A stretch of DNA of 64,000 nt from Enterobacter sp. RHBSTW-00994 (GCF_013782625.1 NZ_CP056199.1:2312588-2376587), one strand, 5' to 3'. Shown: positions 24,886 to 35,407, numbered from the stretch's first letter. Notes: generated from the sequence alone by a model not told the origin. Numbers and translations are program-made.

Positions 24886-26031
24886 ACGTTTGGCCTTCAG
24901 ATAACCATAAAGCAGCAGGGATGACATTGCCGAGAAGGAGAGAATGGCCGCTGGCAGCGTGACATAGCTCCAGCTAAAACCGAGTGTAATCATCATTCCA
25001 CCGAAATATGCCCCAATCGCACTTCCCAGATTAAATGCCACCTGACCTCCGGCAGCACCCAGTAATTCTCCCCCTTTTGCATTTTGCAGGAGCATTATTT
25101 GCAGAGGGGCAGAGAGTGCAAACAACCCGGCACAGCAGATAAAACCGGTTATCAGCGAGGCCATTTTGTGCTCACCAAAGGCAAACAGTAGCAGCAAGGC
25201 GACGACGATCACCAGATCGGTTGTCGCCGCAATGCGCAATGGGCTAAAGCGGGCGGACAACTTGCCGCTGAGCAGATTTCCCAGCACCATTCCCAGCCCC
25301 ATCAGCATCATGATAACGGTCATTACCCCTTCGGAGAAACCCGACACGTTGACCATAAAGGGCTTAACAAAGCTGAACCAGGCAAAAACACCGGCATTAC
25401 CAAACATGGTTGCCGCAAAAATCAGCCACGGCTCCGGCTTTTTGAGGAAGTGGAACTGTTCGGTAAGGCGCGTTTCGGTCTTATCGTAGAGCTTAGGAAC
25501 CCACAGCAGCACCGACAGGATCACCAGCGCATCAAAAACCGCGATCAGGAAAAAGGTGTAGCGCCAGTTATATTCATGGCCCAACCAGGTGCCAAGTGGC
25601 ACACCCACCAGGTTCGCCACCGTCATTCCCGCGATCATCCCCGCGACCGCAACCGTCACTTTCCCCGGAGGCGCAATTTTCGACAGAATTATCGCGCCAA
25701 CACCGAAAATCGCCCCATGGGGGAAACCGGAAATCAAACGCCCCGTCGCCAGCCAGAGATACGATGTGGAAAAGGTAAAGATGGCATTCCCGATGGCACA
25801 CATAACCATCAGGAACAGCAGCGTTGATTTAAGCGAGAACCTGCAGGAAAAGAGTGCCACGATGGGAGCGCCGATCACCACGCCAAACGCGTAAAATGAG
25901 ATCATATTGCCGGCGGAGGGAATCGAAATCCCGGTGTCATGAGCCAGTTCCGTTAACACCCCCATAATGCCGAATTCAGCCATTCCCAGACCGAATGTAC
26001 CAAGTGCCAACGAAAAAATTGTTTTTTTCAT
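24856..26031 (-). CDS. araJ: MFS transporter AraJ
   Basis: 391 residues from the ATG at 26031 (the frame is open further upstream without homology). It matches E. coli AraJ (394 residues) along its length: SLALGTFGLGMAEFGIMGVLTELAH, RLISGFPHGAIFGVGAI, FHFLKKPEPWLIFAATMFGNAGVFAWFSFVKP, and LLQNAKGGELLGAAGGQ. It has 12 membrane segments of the DHA1 family and probably exports sugars or analogues. In E. coli it is arabinose-inducible, but no AraC site was identified here and the gene is not at its E. coli location. Confidence 0.9.
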   Translation of the reverse strand: MKKTIFSLALGTFGLGMAEFGIMGVLTELAHDTGISIPSAGNMISFYAFGVVIGAPIVALFSCRFSLKSTLLFLMVMCAIGNAIFTFSTSYLWLATGRLISGFPHGAIFGVGAIILSKIAPPGKVTVAVAGMIAGMTVANLVGVPLGTWLGHEYNWRYTFFLIAVFDALVILSVLLWVPKLYDKTETRLTEQFHFLKKPEPWLIFAATMFGNAGVFAWFSFVKPFMVNVSGFSEGVMTVIMMLMGLGMVLGNLLSGKLSARFSPLRIAATTDLVIVVALLLLFAFGEHKMASLITGFICCAGLFALSAPLQIMLLQNAKGGELLGAAGGQVAFNLGSAIGAYFGGMMITLGFSWSYVTLPAAILSFSAMSSLLLYGYLKAKRNQANAHALA

Positions 26032-26151
26032 ACCACAACCACTTGTTAAAAATTTGCAACATGCATTATTGAACAATCATGTAGGGCGAACCAGTTCAAA
26101 ACGTCTTTCTGGCACGTTAATCCATCATTTCGGGTAGGGTTGTGAATATGA

Positions 26152-26796
26152 TTAACCGATAATGACGATCCCAAGGCGTTCCATAAGCTGAGACACCTGG
26201 TAACTGTCCAGTTTGACCCCCTGCAAATCAACGCCGCGCACGTCGAGTTCGCCCAGTTCAGCGTTCGTCAGATCGCAGTGCGTAAAGTTGGCCGCGCGCC
26301 AGTCAAATGAAGAAAACTCGCCACCGGAAAGATCGGAGCCGCTGAAGGTTGCACCAGGCGTTTGCGCTCCATTCCAGCGGTTTTCCCACAGCTCACATTT
26401 CTCAAGGATCACGTTCGAAAAGTTGGCGTAGCTGAGGTTACTTTTGGTGATATAAGCGCTGCAAAACCAGGTGCGTGGGGTAATCATATTCATAAAACTG
26501 GTTCCACGAAAATCGGCCCCTTGCGCCCTGCACTCACGAATCTCAATCCCCAACGCACTGGCATTTCTGAAATCTGCCATCGATAAATCACAGCTTTTGA
26601 AGATGGCATCCTTCAACTGCGCCCGGCTGAAATTGCCCCCTGTCTGGCTTTCACGATCATAAAACTGGCAGCCGATAAACTCCGTACCCGTCAGATCCGT
26701 ACCGGAAAAATCACAGTGGCGAAAGAGTGCATTTTCGATTTTCTCGCCGGTAAACCGGCTACGGCCTATCTTTTCACCTTCCAGAATCAATGCCAT
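26152..26796 (-). CDS. qnr: Qnr-family pentapeptide repeat protein (QnrB/QnrE-like)
   Basis: 214 residues, the standard Qnr length. Almost the whole chain is A(D/N)LxX pentapeptide repeats forming a right-handed beta helix: FRHCDFSGTDLTGTEFIGCQ, FKSCDLSMADFRNASALGIEI, FSGSDLSGGEFSSFDWRAAN, and the end LMERLGIVIIG. It is close to QnrB and QnrE over its full length. The protein shields DNA gyrase and topoisomerase IV from quinolones. A LexA box lies ten bases before the start codon, so it is probably SOS-induced like qnrB. It sits among chromosomal genes with no mobile element nearby, so it looks intrinsic. Confidence 0.9.
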   Translation of the reverse strand: MALILEGEKIGRSRFTGEKIENALFRHCDFSGTDLTGTEFIGCQFYDRESQTGGNFSRAQLKDAIFKSCDLSMADFRNASALGIEIRECRAQGADFRGTSFMNMITPRTWFCSAYITKSNLSYANFSNVILEKCELWENRWNGAQTPGATFSGSDLSGGEFSSFDWRAANFTHCDLTNAELGELDVRGVDLQGVKLDSYQVSQLMERLGIVIIG

Positions 26797-26805
26797 GATA
26801 CACGC

Positions 26806-26821
26806 CTGTTTATTTATACAG
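26806..26821. promoter_or_regulatory. LexA (SOS) box of qnr
   Basis: CTGT, eight AT-only bases, then ACAG: an exact match to the CTGTN8ACAG consensus, 9 bases upstream of the qnr start codon on the minus strand. Confidence 0.85.
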
Positions 26822-26965
26822 TATATGCGTAAAAGTGTAACCCGGACCTCGCCGCAGAGGAACTGATTTGTGCAAATAATTCCCGCGAAGCGTTGCAGCC
26901 AGGATTACACTTCAAAGTGTTAGCGCCTTCAACGTTCATGATCTGTACTGAAAAAGAGGAATGTT

Positions 26966-27808
26966 ATGGGAAAGACCAGGCAAGACAAAACCGAAGCAAA
27001 AGCCGCGCCCAAAGCCTCTCCAGACAAGGCCATTAAGGTTTCCCTTAAGACGAAGGACTATGAGAAAGAGCTTCGTCGGCTGCATGTGGAGCTGGTTAAA
27101 CTCCAGCAGTGGGTGGTCAGCAAAGGGCTTAAAGTCTGCATCGTGTTTGAAGGCCGTGACGGCGCAGGTAAAGGCGGGACGATTAAAGCCATCACCGAGC
27201 GCGTCAGCCCTCGCGTCTTCCGTGTTGTTGCGCTCCCCGCCCCCACAGATAAAGAAAAGAGCCAGCTCTACTTCCAGCGTTATATTCCCCACCTGCCTTC
27301 CGCAGGTGAAATCGTTATCTTTGATCGAAGCTGGTACAACCGCGCGGGCGTTGAACGGGTCATGGGATTCTGCACTCAGGAACAAGTGGATAAGTTTCTC
27401 GATGGCACACCGGTGATGGAAAAAGCCATGGTCGATGCCGGGATCATTCTGCTGAAGTACTGGCTTGAGGTCACGCCGAAAGAGCAAGAGCGCCGCCTGC
27501 GCGATCGCATTAATGATGGCCGCAAAACCTGGAAACTCTCTCCCATGGATATCAAATCTTTCAATATGTGGGATGACTACACCGTGGCACGTGATGCCAT
27601 GTTTGCCGCCACCGATACTGCCTGGGCTCCGTGGTTTGTTGCCCGCTCCGAAGACAAGAAACGCGTGCGGTTAAATATTATTTCGCATCTCCTTTCGCAG
27701 ATCCCCTATAAAGATTTGCATACAGAAGCGGTGAATTTACCGAAACGAAAAGTGGGAAAAATGAAACCAACCACTTATCCGTTCCGGTATGTTGCAGAGC
27801 GGTTCTAA
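26966..27808 (+). CDS. ppk2: Polyphosphate kinase 2
   Basis: 280 residues. It has the P-loop EGRDGAGKGG at 62-71, the Walker B / lid region IFDRSWYNRAGVERVMGF from about 118, and the WLEVTPKEQERRLRDRINDGRKTWKLSPMD segment. This is a single-domain PPK2 (class I-like), which phosphorylates nucleoside diphosphates with polyphosphate or makes polyphosphate. The Lys-rich N-terminal 25 residues are variable in the family. An upstream AGAGGAATGTT element gives the ribosome-binding site. The gene is single, convergent with fdnI, and followed by a hairpin. Confidence 0.92.
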   Translation: MGKTRQDKTEAKAAPKASPDKAIKVSLKTKDYEKELRRLHVELVKLQQWVVSKGLKVCIVFEGRDGAGKGGTIKAITERVSPRVFRVVALPAPTDKEKSQLYFQRYIPHLPSAGEIVIFDRSWYNRAGVERVMGFCTQEQVDKFLDGTPVMEKAMVDAGIILLKYWLEVTPKEQERRLRDRINDGRKTWKLSPMDIKSFNMWDDYTVARDAMFAATDTAWAPWFVARSEDKKRVRLNIISHLLSQIPYKDLHTEAVNLPKRKVGKMKPTTYPFRYVAERF

Positions 27809-27816
27809 TCAACACC

Positions 27817-27846
27817 CGCCCTTTTATGCAAATAAATAAAAGGGCG
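27817..27846. terminator. Terminator-like hairpin between ppk2 and fdnI
   Basis: Stem CGCCCTTTTA / TAAAAGGGCG around a 10-base A/T-rich loop, just after the ppk2 stop. It can act in both directions between the convergent genes. Confidence 0.6.
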
Positions 27847-27899
27847 AATACCCTTTATTACTCATGAGAATGCGGCTCGCTATATTTGCAGTAACACGC

Positions 27900-27917
27900 C
27901 GCCGGGCAATGCCGGCG
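27900..27917. repeat. Small GC-rich palindrome after fdnI (REP-like)
   Basis: CGCCGG / CCGGCG stem with a 6-base loop, 11 bases beyond the fdnI stop. It could be a REP-type unit or part of the fdn terminator. A single copy only is clear. Confidence 0.35.
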
Positions 27918-27927
27918 ACGCATCCGC

Positions 27928-28584
27928 TTACTTCATCCCTTCGGTACTGTCTTTTTTTGCTTCAATTCGTTCCACATCGCGATACCAGCGTGGATGGTGT
28001 TTCTGCGCCCAGCGACGACTCACCTTCCCTTCAATCATGCCTTTAATCGATCCCTTCACCCAGAAGGCCATGTACATATGGATCAGGATGGCATGGATCA
28101 AAATAATGGCCGAGGTGGCGTGGATCAGCAGACTGTAACGAATCACTTGAATGGGGAAATACGGCGCAAACCAGGGACGCCAGATGATTACCCCCGTGAC
28201 CAGAAGGACAAAAATCATACTCATAATGGTCCAGAACATCATCTTTTGCCCGGCGTTGTATTTCCCGACACGCGCCACTTTGTGCTCGTTCCCCTTCAGA
28301 ACCTCAACAATCCCTTTTACCCACGGAATATCCTGCTTGTCCGGGATATTGTGGTGAACGAAGCGCACGAACATAAACATCAGCACCACGAAAATCAGCA
28401 CGCCGAAGAACGGATGAAGAATGCGTCCCATCTGCGGTGTACCGAAGGTTTCGGTCAGCCATTGTAGCGTTGGGAAAAAAAACGAAATCCCGGAGACCGC
28501 CACGAGGAAAAAGCAGATCACCACCGTCCAGTGACAGGCGCGGTCAATAAATTTGGTGCGCACAATCATCTTTGACTTACTCAT
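27928..28584 (-). CDS. fdnI: Formate dehydrogenase-N, cytochrome b556 (gamma) subunit
   Basis: 218 residues from the ATG at 28584, close to E. coli FdnI (217). Four membrane segments carry the histidines that bind two haems b ([52 protein letters not shown]). It passes electrons from FdnH to menaquinone at the periplasm-to-cytoplasm coupling site. It is the last gene of fdnGHI and overlaps fdnH by 8 bases. Confidence 0.95.
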   Translation of the reverse strand: MSKSKMIVRTKFIDRACHWTVVICFFLVAVSGISFFFPTLQWLTETFGTPQMGRILHPFFGVLIFVVLMFMFVRFVHHNIPDKQDIPWVKGIVEVLKGNEHKVARVGKYNAGQKMMFWTIMSMIFVLLVTGVIIWRPWFAPYFPIQVIRYSLLIHATSAIILIHAILIHMYMAFWVKGSIKGMIEGKVSRRWAQKHHPRWYRDVERIEAKKDSTEGMK

Positions 28585-29461
28585 GGTGTTCCTCCTTGTC
28601 GTCATCCACCTCTTTGTTAGGCCCGATACCAATGTAGTGATAAATCAACCCGGCAAACGTGGCGATAAAACCTGCCGCTGAGAGCGGTTTTAGCGCCCCC
28701 TTCCACAGATTGATAGAGGTGTCGATTGCCGGATTTTTTGGCAGATTGTGATACAACTCCGGCTGATCGTTGTGATGCAGGACGTACATCACATGCGTGC
28801 CGCCTACCCCCTGAGGGTTGTAAATACCGGCATTGGTGTAACCACGAGCCTTGAGTTTATCGACGCGTACCTGCGCCACATCCAGCATCTCTCTCTTTGT
28901 ACCAAAGTGAATCGCACCGGTTGGACAGGTTTTCACGCAAGCGGGCTCTTGCCCAACGCTTACGCGGTCTACGCACAGGGTACATTTGTAGACCCGGTTA
29001 TCCTCTTTGTTGAGACGCGGAATATTGAACGGACACCCGGCGATGCAGTAACCACAGCCGATGCAGTTATCCTGCTGAAAATCGACGATGCCGTTAGCGT
29101 ACTGAATAATCGCCCCGGCAGACGGGCATGCCTTGAGGCAGCCCGGGTCGTCGCAGTGCATACAGCCATCTTTACGGATCAGCCACTCCAGCCGGCCGTT
29201 CTGTTCGGTTTCACTAAAACGCATCACCGTCCAGGATTTGGCGCTCAGGTCGGCCGGGTTATCGTAAACCCCGACACAATGCCCTACCTCATCACGGATA
29301 TCGTTCCACTCCGAACAGGCCACCTGGCAGGCTTTACAGCCCACACAGGATGAGACATCAATCAGCTTTGCCACTTCCGCCTTATAATCCCGCACGCGAG
29401 GCGCGGGGGTTATCGGGTTTGTCGCGGAGCGTTTGATAACGTCTTGTGTTTCCATCGCCAT
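28577..29461 (-). CDS. fdnH: Formate dehydrogenase-N, iron-sulfur (beta) subunit
   Basis: 294 residues, same length as E. coli FdnH. It has four Cys-rich motifs for [4Fe-4S] clusters: [38 protein letters not shown], and [23 protein letters not shown]-terminal membrane helix ([19 protein letters not shown]) anchors it. It relays electrons from the FdnG active site to FdnI. It lies 11 bases after fdnG. Confidence 0.96.
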   Translation of the reverse strand: MAMETQDVIKRSATNPITPAPRVRDYKAEVAKLIDVSSCVGCKACQVACSEWNDIRDEVGHCVGVYDNPADLSAKSWTVMRFSETEQNGRLEWLIRKDGCMHCDDPGCLKACPSAGAIIQYANGIVDFQQDNCIGCGYCIAGCPFNIPRLNKEDNRVYKCTLCVDRVSVGQEPACVKTCPTGAIHFGTKREMLDVAQVRVDKLKARGYTNAGIYNPQGVGGTHVMYVLHHNDQPELYHNLPKNPAIDTSINLWKGALKPLSAAGFIATFAGLIYHYIGIGPNKEVDDDKEEHHE

Positions 29462-29472
29462 GTAATCGCTCC

Positions 29473-32400
29473 TTACGCTTTCTCGATGTTGACCAGAAAC
29501 GCCTTATACTCCGGCGTTTGCGAGTTTGAATCGCCGACGTTTGGCGTCAGGGTATTGGCGATATAGCCTTTCTGCGCCACCCCTTCAAAGCCCCAGTGCA
29601 GTGGGATGCCCACCGTCTCAACCTGCTGGCCGTTAACGTGCAGGGTTTGCAGACGACGGGTTACCACCGCTACCGCGCGAATAAACCCGCGTTTGCTGCT
29701 CACCGTCACACGGTCGCCATTCGCAATCCCTTTTGCTTTCGCCAGCGTTTCGCTTATCTCCACAAACTGTTCCGGCTGGGCAATCGCGTTAAGCCGCGCA
29801 TGCTTAGTCCAGGTATGGAAATGCTCGGTCAGGCGGTAAGTCGTTCCGACATACGGGAACGCGTCCTTTTTGCCTAAACGCAGCACATCCTCTTCGTAGA
29901 TGCGTACTACCGGACTTGAGATCACGTTCGGGTGCAGCGGGTTGGTTCCCAGTGGCGTCTCCATCGGCTCGTAATGTTCCGGGAAAGGCCCCTCTGCCAG
30001 CTTGTCGAGCGCAAACAGGCGTCCCACCCCCTCTGGTTGCATAATGAATGGTCCGGTGGCGCTTCCTGGTGCTGCGGTGTTGAAGTCCGGGATATCGTTC
30101 CCCACCCACTTCGTACCGTTCCACTGGATCAGCATCCGCTTCGGATCCCACGGTTTGCCGTTGATATCCGCCGAAGCGCGGTTGTACAAAACGCGACGGT
30201 TCAGCGGCCAGGCCCAGGCCCACCCCAGCGTATTGCCCAATCCTGACGGATCAGCGTTATCGCGGTTCGCCATCTGGTTGCCCTGCTCCGTCCAGCTTCC
30301 GGCGTAGATCCAGCAAGACGAGGCCGTCGTGCCATCATCGCGTAGCAGCGCAAAGCTGTTCAGCAGTTGGCCTTTTTTTGCCACCAGATTACCGCTGATG
30401 TCATAGAGATCGGCCAGTGCCACGCCGTTATTCTCTTTTGCCACCTCTTCCGATTCCGGATGGTCCGGCTGACTGTAGTTCCACTGCATTCTCAGCAGCG
30501 GCTCAACGCCTTTACCCCCTTCGGTTCGGTACTTCTCGCGCAAGCGATGGTATATCCCGGCCAGGATCTCACCGTCGTTTCGCGCGTCACCCGGCGCATC
30601 CTGTCCTTTCCAGTGCCACTGCAGCCAGCGACCGGAGTTAGCAATCGAGCCATCTTCTTCTGCAAAGCAGGTGGAAGGCAGACGGAACACTTCAGTCTGA
30701 ATGGATGCCGGATCGACCTCGTTCATCTCGCCGTGGTTTTGCCAGAAGTTAGAGGTTTCGGTCACCAGAGGATCGATCACCACCATATACTTCAGCTTGC
30801 TTAAGCTGCGAACCACCTTGTTTTTATCCGGGAAGGACGCAACCGGATTGAACCCCTGACAGATATAGCCCGTTACGTCGCCCTTATCCATCATGTTGAA
30901 ATACTTGATGACATCCCAGGACTGATCCCATTTAGGCAACCAGTCAAACCCCCAGTTGTTCTCCTTCTGCGCGGCATCACCATAGAACGACTTCATCAGG
31001 CTGACGAAGAACGTCGGATAATTACGCCAGTAGTTCACCTGGTCGGGCAGCGTTGCTTTAGGTGTATTTGCCGCAAGGTACGTTTGTAGATCCGGCTGTT
31101 TTTCCGATGGCAGCGTCAGATACCCCGGCAGACTGGTAGAGAGCAGGCCGAGATCCGTTAACCCCTGAATATTCGAGTGACCTCGCAGGGCGTTTACGCC
31201 ACCTCCGGCCATCCCCATGTTGCCCAGGAGCAACTGGATCATCGCCATAGTGCGGATGTTCTGTGCCCCCACCGTGTGTTGCGTCCAGCCCAGCGCATAC
31301 AGGAAGGTGGTGGTTCGATCTGCTGCACTGGTGGACGCCAGCACTTCGCATACCTTCAGGAAGTCCGCTTTCGGCGTGCCGCAGATGTTTTCCACGACAT
31401 CCGGCGTATAACGGGAAACATGCTGTTTCAGCAGATTCCACACACAGCGCGGGTCGGTCAGGGTTTCATCACGTTTCGCATAACCGTTTTCATCAAACTG
31501 ATAATTCCAGGATGATTTGTCGTATTGCCGTTTTTCGGCGTCATACCCGCTGAACAGACCGTCATCAAAGGCAAAATCTTCCCGCACCAGCAGATTAGCG
31601 TTGGTGTAGTGTTTAACGTATTCCGCGTTAATTTTGCCGTTTTCAATCAGGTACAGTAGTACGCCGGACAGGAACGTAATGTCCGTACCGGAGCGGATTG
31701 GCGCATAGATATCAGCCACCGATGCCGTTCGCGTAAAGCGCGGGTCGACCACGATAAGCGTCGCATCATTATTGTTTTTCGCTTCCATCGCCCAGCGGAA
31801 TCCCACCGGGTGGGCTTCTGCGGCGTTACCGCCCATCACCACCACGACATTGGCATTTTTGATATCAACCCAGTGGTTGGTCATCGCACCGCGACCAAAT
31901 GTTGGAGCAAGACTTGCTACCGTTGGTCCGTGTCAGACACGCGCCTGATTGTCTACCGCCAGCATGCCGAGTGAGCGCACAAACTTCTGCGTCAGCATGC
32001 CGGTTTCATTACTGGCCGCAGATGCACAGAGCATCCCGGTGGAAAGCCAACGATTGACAGTGACGCCCTGCTCATTCTTTTCAACAAAGTTGGCGTCGCG
32101 GTCGGCTTTCATCAGGGTTGCTATGCGGCTAAAGGCCTCATCCCAGGAGATTCGTTGCCACGTGTCGGAGCCAGGCGCTCGATACTCCGGGTAACGTAGC
32201 CGGTTTTCACTGTGGACATAATCCAGCAGGCCAGCCCCTTTCGGGCAGAGTGCTCCACGGCTGACCGGATGATCCGGGTCACCTTCAATATGATAAATCG
32301 CTTCTTTGGCGTTCTTCGCGCCATCGCCCAGGCTATACATCAATAGCCCACATCCTACGGAGCAGTATGTGCAGGTGTTACGGATCTCTTTGGCACGCAG

Positions 32401-32520
32401 CAGTTTATAGTTGCGCGCCTGAGCCAGTGCCATTTTGGGCGCAAATCCCAACATGGCAGCTGTTGTTCCGGCCATACCGCCCGCGCAGATTTTAAAAAAT
32501 TGTCTGCGGCTGACGTCCAT
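29473..32520 (-). CDS. fdnG: Formate dehydrogenase-N, molybdopterin selenoprotein (alpha) subunit
   Basis: 1015 residues including selenocysteine at codon 196, where an in-frame TGA (31933-31935) occurs in ARV-Sec-HGPT, exactly as in E. coli FdnG. The visible break in the reading frame is therefore not a mutation. A Tat signal (SRRQFF at 4-9) exports the folded enzyme. The [4Fe-4S] motif [11 protein letters not shown] and bis-MGD-binding segments follow. It oxidises formate to CO2 in the periplasm and feeds nitrate reductase. A SelB-recognised hairpin is expected directly downstream of the TGA (about 31885-31932). The total length equals that of E. coli. Confidence 0.97.
31933..31935 (-). other. 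Selenocysteine codon (TGA) of fdnG
   Basis: In-frame TGA at codon 196 between conserved ARV and HGPT residues, at the family's selenocysteine position. Decoding needs selABCD elsewhere in the genome. Confidence 0.95.
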
Positions 32521-32582
32521 TGCTGTCCTCGTTATCTGATAAGACTTCGCGCCGCAAACTAACAGCAAAGTCCCTGATTTTT

Positions 32583-32596
32583 TTGCGTCAAATCAA
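32583..32596 (-). promoter_or_regulatory. Candidate FNR site upstream of fdnG
   Basis: On the minus strand TTGATTTGACGCAA matches the FNR consensus TTGATnnnnATCAA in one full half and most of the other. It lies about 63-76 bases before the fdnG start. E. coli fdnG is activated by FNR and NarL (established). The NarL heptamers were not resolved. Confidence 0.6.
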
Positions 32597-32741
32597 TGTC
32601 ACTCAGCTTCGCCCCCTTAATAGTCGCCCCTGGCGGGTTTGTTTAATCCTTTGGAGTTACCCGCTAAAGAGAATAATTCGCGAGCAATAGCAGATTAGTG
32701 CTATAAATTTTCCCTTTGTATTTTATGGCGATGGCAAGGTG

Positions 32742-33620
32742 ATGGATAAAAAAAGAGCAACGCTCATTGGACTGGCGGCAATCCTGCTGTGGAGCACGAT
32801 GGTCGGACTTATTCGTAGCGTGAGCGAAGGATTAGGTCCTGTTGGGGGAGCGGCAATGATCTATACCGTCAGCGGATTACTTTGTCTGGTGACGGTTGGC
32901 TTGCCAAATATTAGACGTTTCTCTCCACGTTACCTTATTGCCGGGAGCGTCTTATTTGTCAGCTACGAAATTTGCCTGGCGCTCTCACTGGGATATGCGG
33001 CAACACGTCCCCAGGCGATCGAAGTCGGCATGGTCAATTATCTTTGGCCTAGCCTCACTATTGTATTTGCGATTTTGTTTAACGGCCAAAAATCAACCCT
33101 GTGGGTCATCCCCGGATTAGCCATCTCACTCATGGGGGTATGCTGGGTATTGGGTGGTGAACACGGCCTGCATATAGACGAGATCACGCGTAATATTGTC
33201 TCCAGTCCACTCAGTTACGCACTGGCTTTTGCCGGGGCATTTATCTGGGCGGCCTACTGCACCGTCACCAGTAAATTTGCCAACGGACAGAACGGCATTA
33301 CCCTTTTTGTTTTGCTCACAGCGCTCAGTTTATGGCTGAAATATGCCTTTAGCGAGCAACCGGAAATGGTGTTTAGCGTTCCTGTTGTCGTGAAGCTATT
33401 AATGTGTGGCGTGGCACTCGGGTTCGGCTATGCCTCCTGGAATATTGGTATCCTGTACGGCAATGTTACCGTCCTTGCCGCGGTCTCCTATTTTACCCCT
33501 GTGTTATCGGCTGCACTGGCTGCAGTCTTGCTGAGCGCTCCGCTGTCGTTCTCATTCTGGCAAGGCGCGGTGATGGTGTGCGCCGGTTCTCTGCTGTGCT
33601 GGTATGCGACACGCAAATAG
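32742..33620 (+). CDS. yddG: Aromatic amino acid / metabolite exporter YddG
   Basis: 292 residues from ATG 32742 (a GTG one codon upstream is possible). Ten membrane segments with two EamA domains are seen. Close to E. coli YddG: LLWSTMVGLIRSVSEGLGPVGGAA, SLGYAATRPQAIEVGMVNYLWPSLTI, and LAAVLLSAPLSFSFWQGAVMVC. YddG of the DMT superfamily exports aromatic amino acids and has been linked with OmpD in methyl viologen efflux in Salmonella. It is divergent from fdnG and upstream of ompD, as in Salmonella. Confidence 0.95.
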   Translation: MDKKRATLIGLAAILLWSTMVGLIRSVSEGLGPVGGAAMIYTVSGLLCLVTVGLPNIRRFSPRYLIAGSVLFVSYEICLALSLGYAATRPQAIEVGMVNYLWPSLTIVFAILFNGQKSTLWVIPGLAISLMGVCWVLGGEHGLHIDEITRNIVSSPLSYALAFAGAFIWAAYCTVTSKFANGQNGITLFVLLTALSLWLKYAFSEQPEMVFSVPVVVKLLMCGVALGFGYASWNIGILYGNVTVLAAVSYFTPVLSAALAAVLLSAPLSFSFWQGAVMVCAGSLLCWYATRK

Positions 33621-34253
33621 CGTTCAAAACCCTGTGTCGGGCAGATGAAGTGCCCGCCGCAACAGGTTCAAAATATCAGTGTGATTTAGTTTAAGAATAT
33701 TCTCTTCATCTATAGCATCCTTGTTCAGCGCTTGTTTATATTACCTTCCCTTCGTAAATCCCCACCGCCATTAATTGACATAAATTGACACCGGCACGTG
33801 ATTAATCCTCTGCGTATATTCACTGTTTAAATAGCACTTATTGCAATAGTTTATTTCTGGATATGTCGGCACTTATAACATTATCAAAATGCGAAAATAC
33901 TCATAACACCCTGTTTTAATATGAGCAAATGTCTTTATTGTTAATCAATTGTTATGCGTGAGATAAAAATTTCAAGTGGCAACAAAAACACATTAAAACT
34001 ATTTCAACGGGAATTGTGATACACAGAAAATAATGCATCGCTGTCTGTTAATTAGCCAGAAAACGCTGTTTCGAGTCACTTTTTCCGATCACGATCACAC
34101 TAATTGAAATTAAAATTAATAAATTGAAACTTATTATTGAAAGGAGACCACAAGATTTTTAAGAATAGCATGTCATTGACAAGCGGCTTCGTTTAGAAAT
34201 TGTTTAGCAATGACGCAGGAAATGCGTAAAGAAAATTATAAGGATTATTAAAA
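33621..34253. other. 633-base AT-rich non-coding region between yddG and ompD
   Basis: No credible ORF or tRNA. Near the left end (33638-33656) is a CGGGCA / TGCCCG hairpin that may end yddG transcription. From about 33700 the DNA is strongly AT-rich, typical of H-NS-bound porin promoters. The segment 34090-34115 has a TGTGATCGTGATC element on the minus strand that resembles a CRP half site. A TAAGGA ribosome-binding site precedes the ompD ATG. OmpR sites are expected from the family but not resolved by eye. Confidence 0.5.
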
Positions 34254-35327
34254 ATGAAACTTAAATTAGTTGCAGTGGCAGTGACTTCCATGTTGGCAGC
34301 AGGCGTTGTAAACGCGGCTGAAGTATATAACAAAGACGGTAACAAACTGGATCTGTACGGAAAAGTAACAGGTCTGCACTATTTCTCTGATGAAACCAAA
34401 AACGACGGCGATAAAACTTACGTGCGTTTGGGTTTCAAAGGTGAAACTCAGATTAACGACCAGATGACCGGCTATGGTCAGTGGGAATATGAGTTCAAAG
34501 GTAACCGTTCAGAATCCGAAGGTGCTGACGGCAACAAAACCCGTCTGGCATTTGCAGGTCTGAAATTTAACGAATTCGGTTCTTTCGACTACGGTCGTAA
34601 CTACGGTGTTGCTTATGACATCGGCGCATGGACCGATGTTCTGCCAGAATTCGGCGGCGACACCTGGACTCAGACTGATGGCTTTATGACTGGCCGTACG
34701 ACTGGCGTTGCAACCTACCGTAACACCGACTTCTTCGGTCTGGTTGACGGTCTGAACTTTGCTGCTCAGTACCAGGGTAAAAACGACGACCGCGACATCA
34801 CTGAAGCGAACGGCGACGGTTGGGGCCTGTCTTCTACCTACGAAATGAACGGTTTCGGCGTGGGGGCTACCTATGCGAAATCTGACCGTACCGATCTGCA
34901 GGTTCGTTCTGCAAGCAACCTGAATGCAGGTGGCGAGAACGCAGAAGTATGGGCTGCTGGTCTGAAGTACGATGCGAACAACATCTACCTGGCAACCACC
35001 TATTCTGAAACCCGCAACATGACCAACTTCGGTAGCGGTTATATTGCGAACAAAGCTCAGAACTTCGAAGCTGTTGCTCAGTACCAGTTTGATTTCGGTC
35101 TGCGTCCATCCATCGCTTACCTGAAATCCAAAGGTAAAGACATTGGTTCTTACGGCGACCAGGATCTGGTTGAGTACATCGATGTCGGCGCGAGCTACTA
35201 CTTCAACAAAAACATGTCCACCTATGTTGATTACAAAATCAACCTGGTTGACGACAGCCAGTTCACTAAAGACGCGAAAGTGTCTACCGACAACATCGTA
35301 GCTGTAGGTCTGACCTACCAGTTCTAA
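34254..35327 (+). CDS. ompD: Outer-membrane general porin, OmpD/NmpC type
   Basis: 357 residues with a signal peptide ([18 protein letters not shown]) then [24 protein letters not shown], the classic start of OmpC-type trimeric 16-strand porins. The loop 3 constriction has [21 protein letters not shown] and the chain ends with a C-terminal Phe (VGLTYQF) for BAM recognition. Position after yddG matches Salmonella ompD (nmpC in E. coli). It lets small hydrophilic solutes cross the outer membrane. The codon use is strongly biased, as expected for high expression. A strong terminator follows. Confidence 0.93.
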   Translation: MKLKLVAVAVTSMLAAGVVNAAEVYNKDGNKLDLYGKVTGLHYFSDETKNDGDKTYVRLGFKGETQINDQMTGYGQWEYEFKGNRSESEGADGNKTRLAFAGLKFNEFGSFDYGRNYGVAYDIGAWTDVLPEFGGDTWTQTDGFMTGRTTGVATYRNTDFFGLVDGLNFAAQYQGKNDDRDITEANGDGWGLSSTYEMNGFGVGATYAKSDRTDLQVRSASNLNAGGENAEVWAAGLKYDANNIYLATTYSETRNMTNFGSGYIANKAQNFEAVAQYQFDFGLRPSIAYLKSKGKDIGSYGDQDLVEYIDVGASYYFNKNMSTYVDYKINLVDDSQFTKDAKVSTDNIVAVGLTYQF

Positions 35328-35341
35328 GATTTTGTTAGTGT

Positions 35342-35373
35342 AAAAAAGCCAGCCCTCGTGGCTGGCTTTTTTT
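35342..35373 (+). terminator. Rho-independent terminator of ompD
   Basis: Stem GCCAGCC / GGCTGGC flanked by A and T tracts (AAAAAA ... TTTTTTT), loop CTCGT, 14 bases after the porin stop. Confidence 0.9.
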
Positions 35374-35407
35374 ATCCGGATGACCTGGCGTGATAAAGGA
35401 GTACGCC

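Noticed and set aside
31933-31935. Apparent premature stop or frameshift splitting fdnG
   Set aside because: The TGA is at the known selenocysteine position with conserved neighbours and the combined length equals E. coli FdnG.
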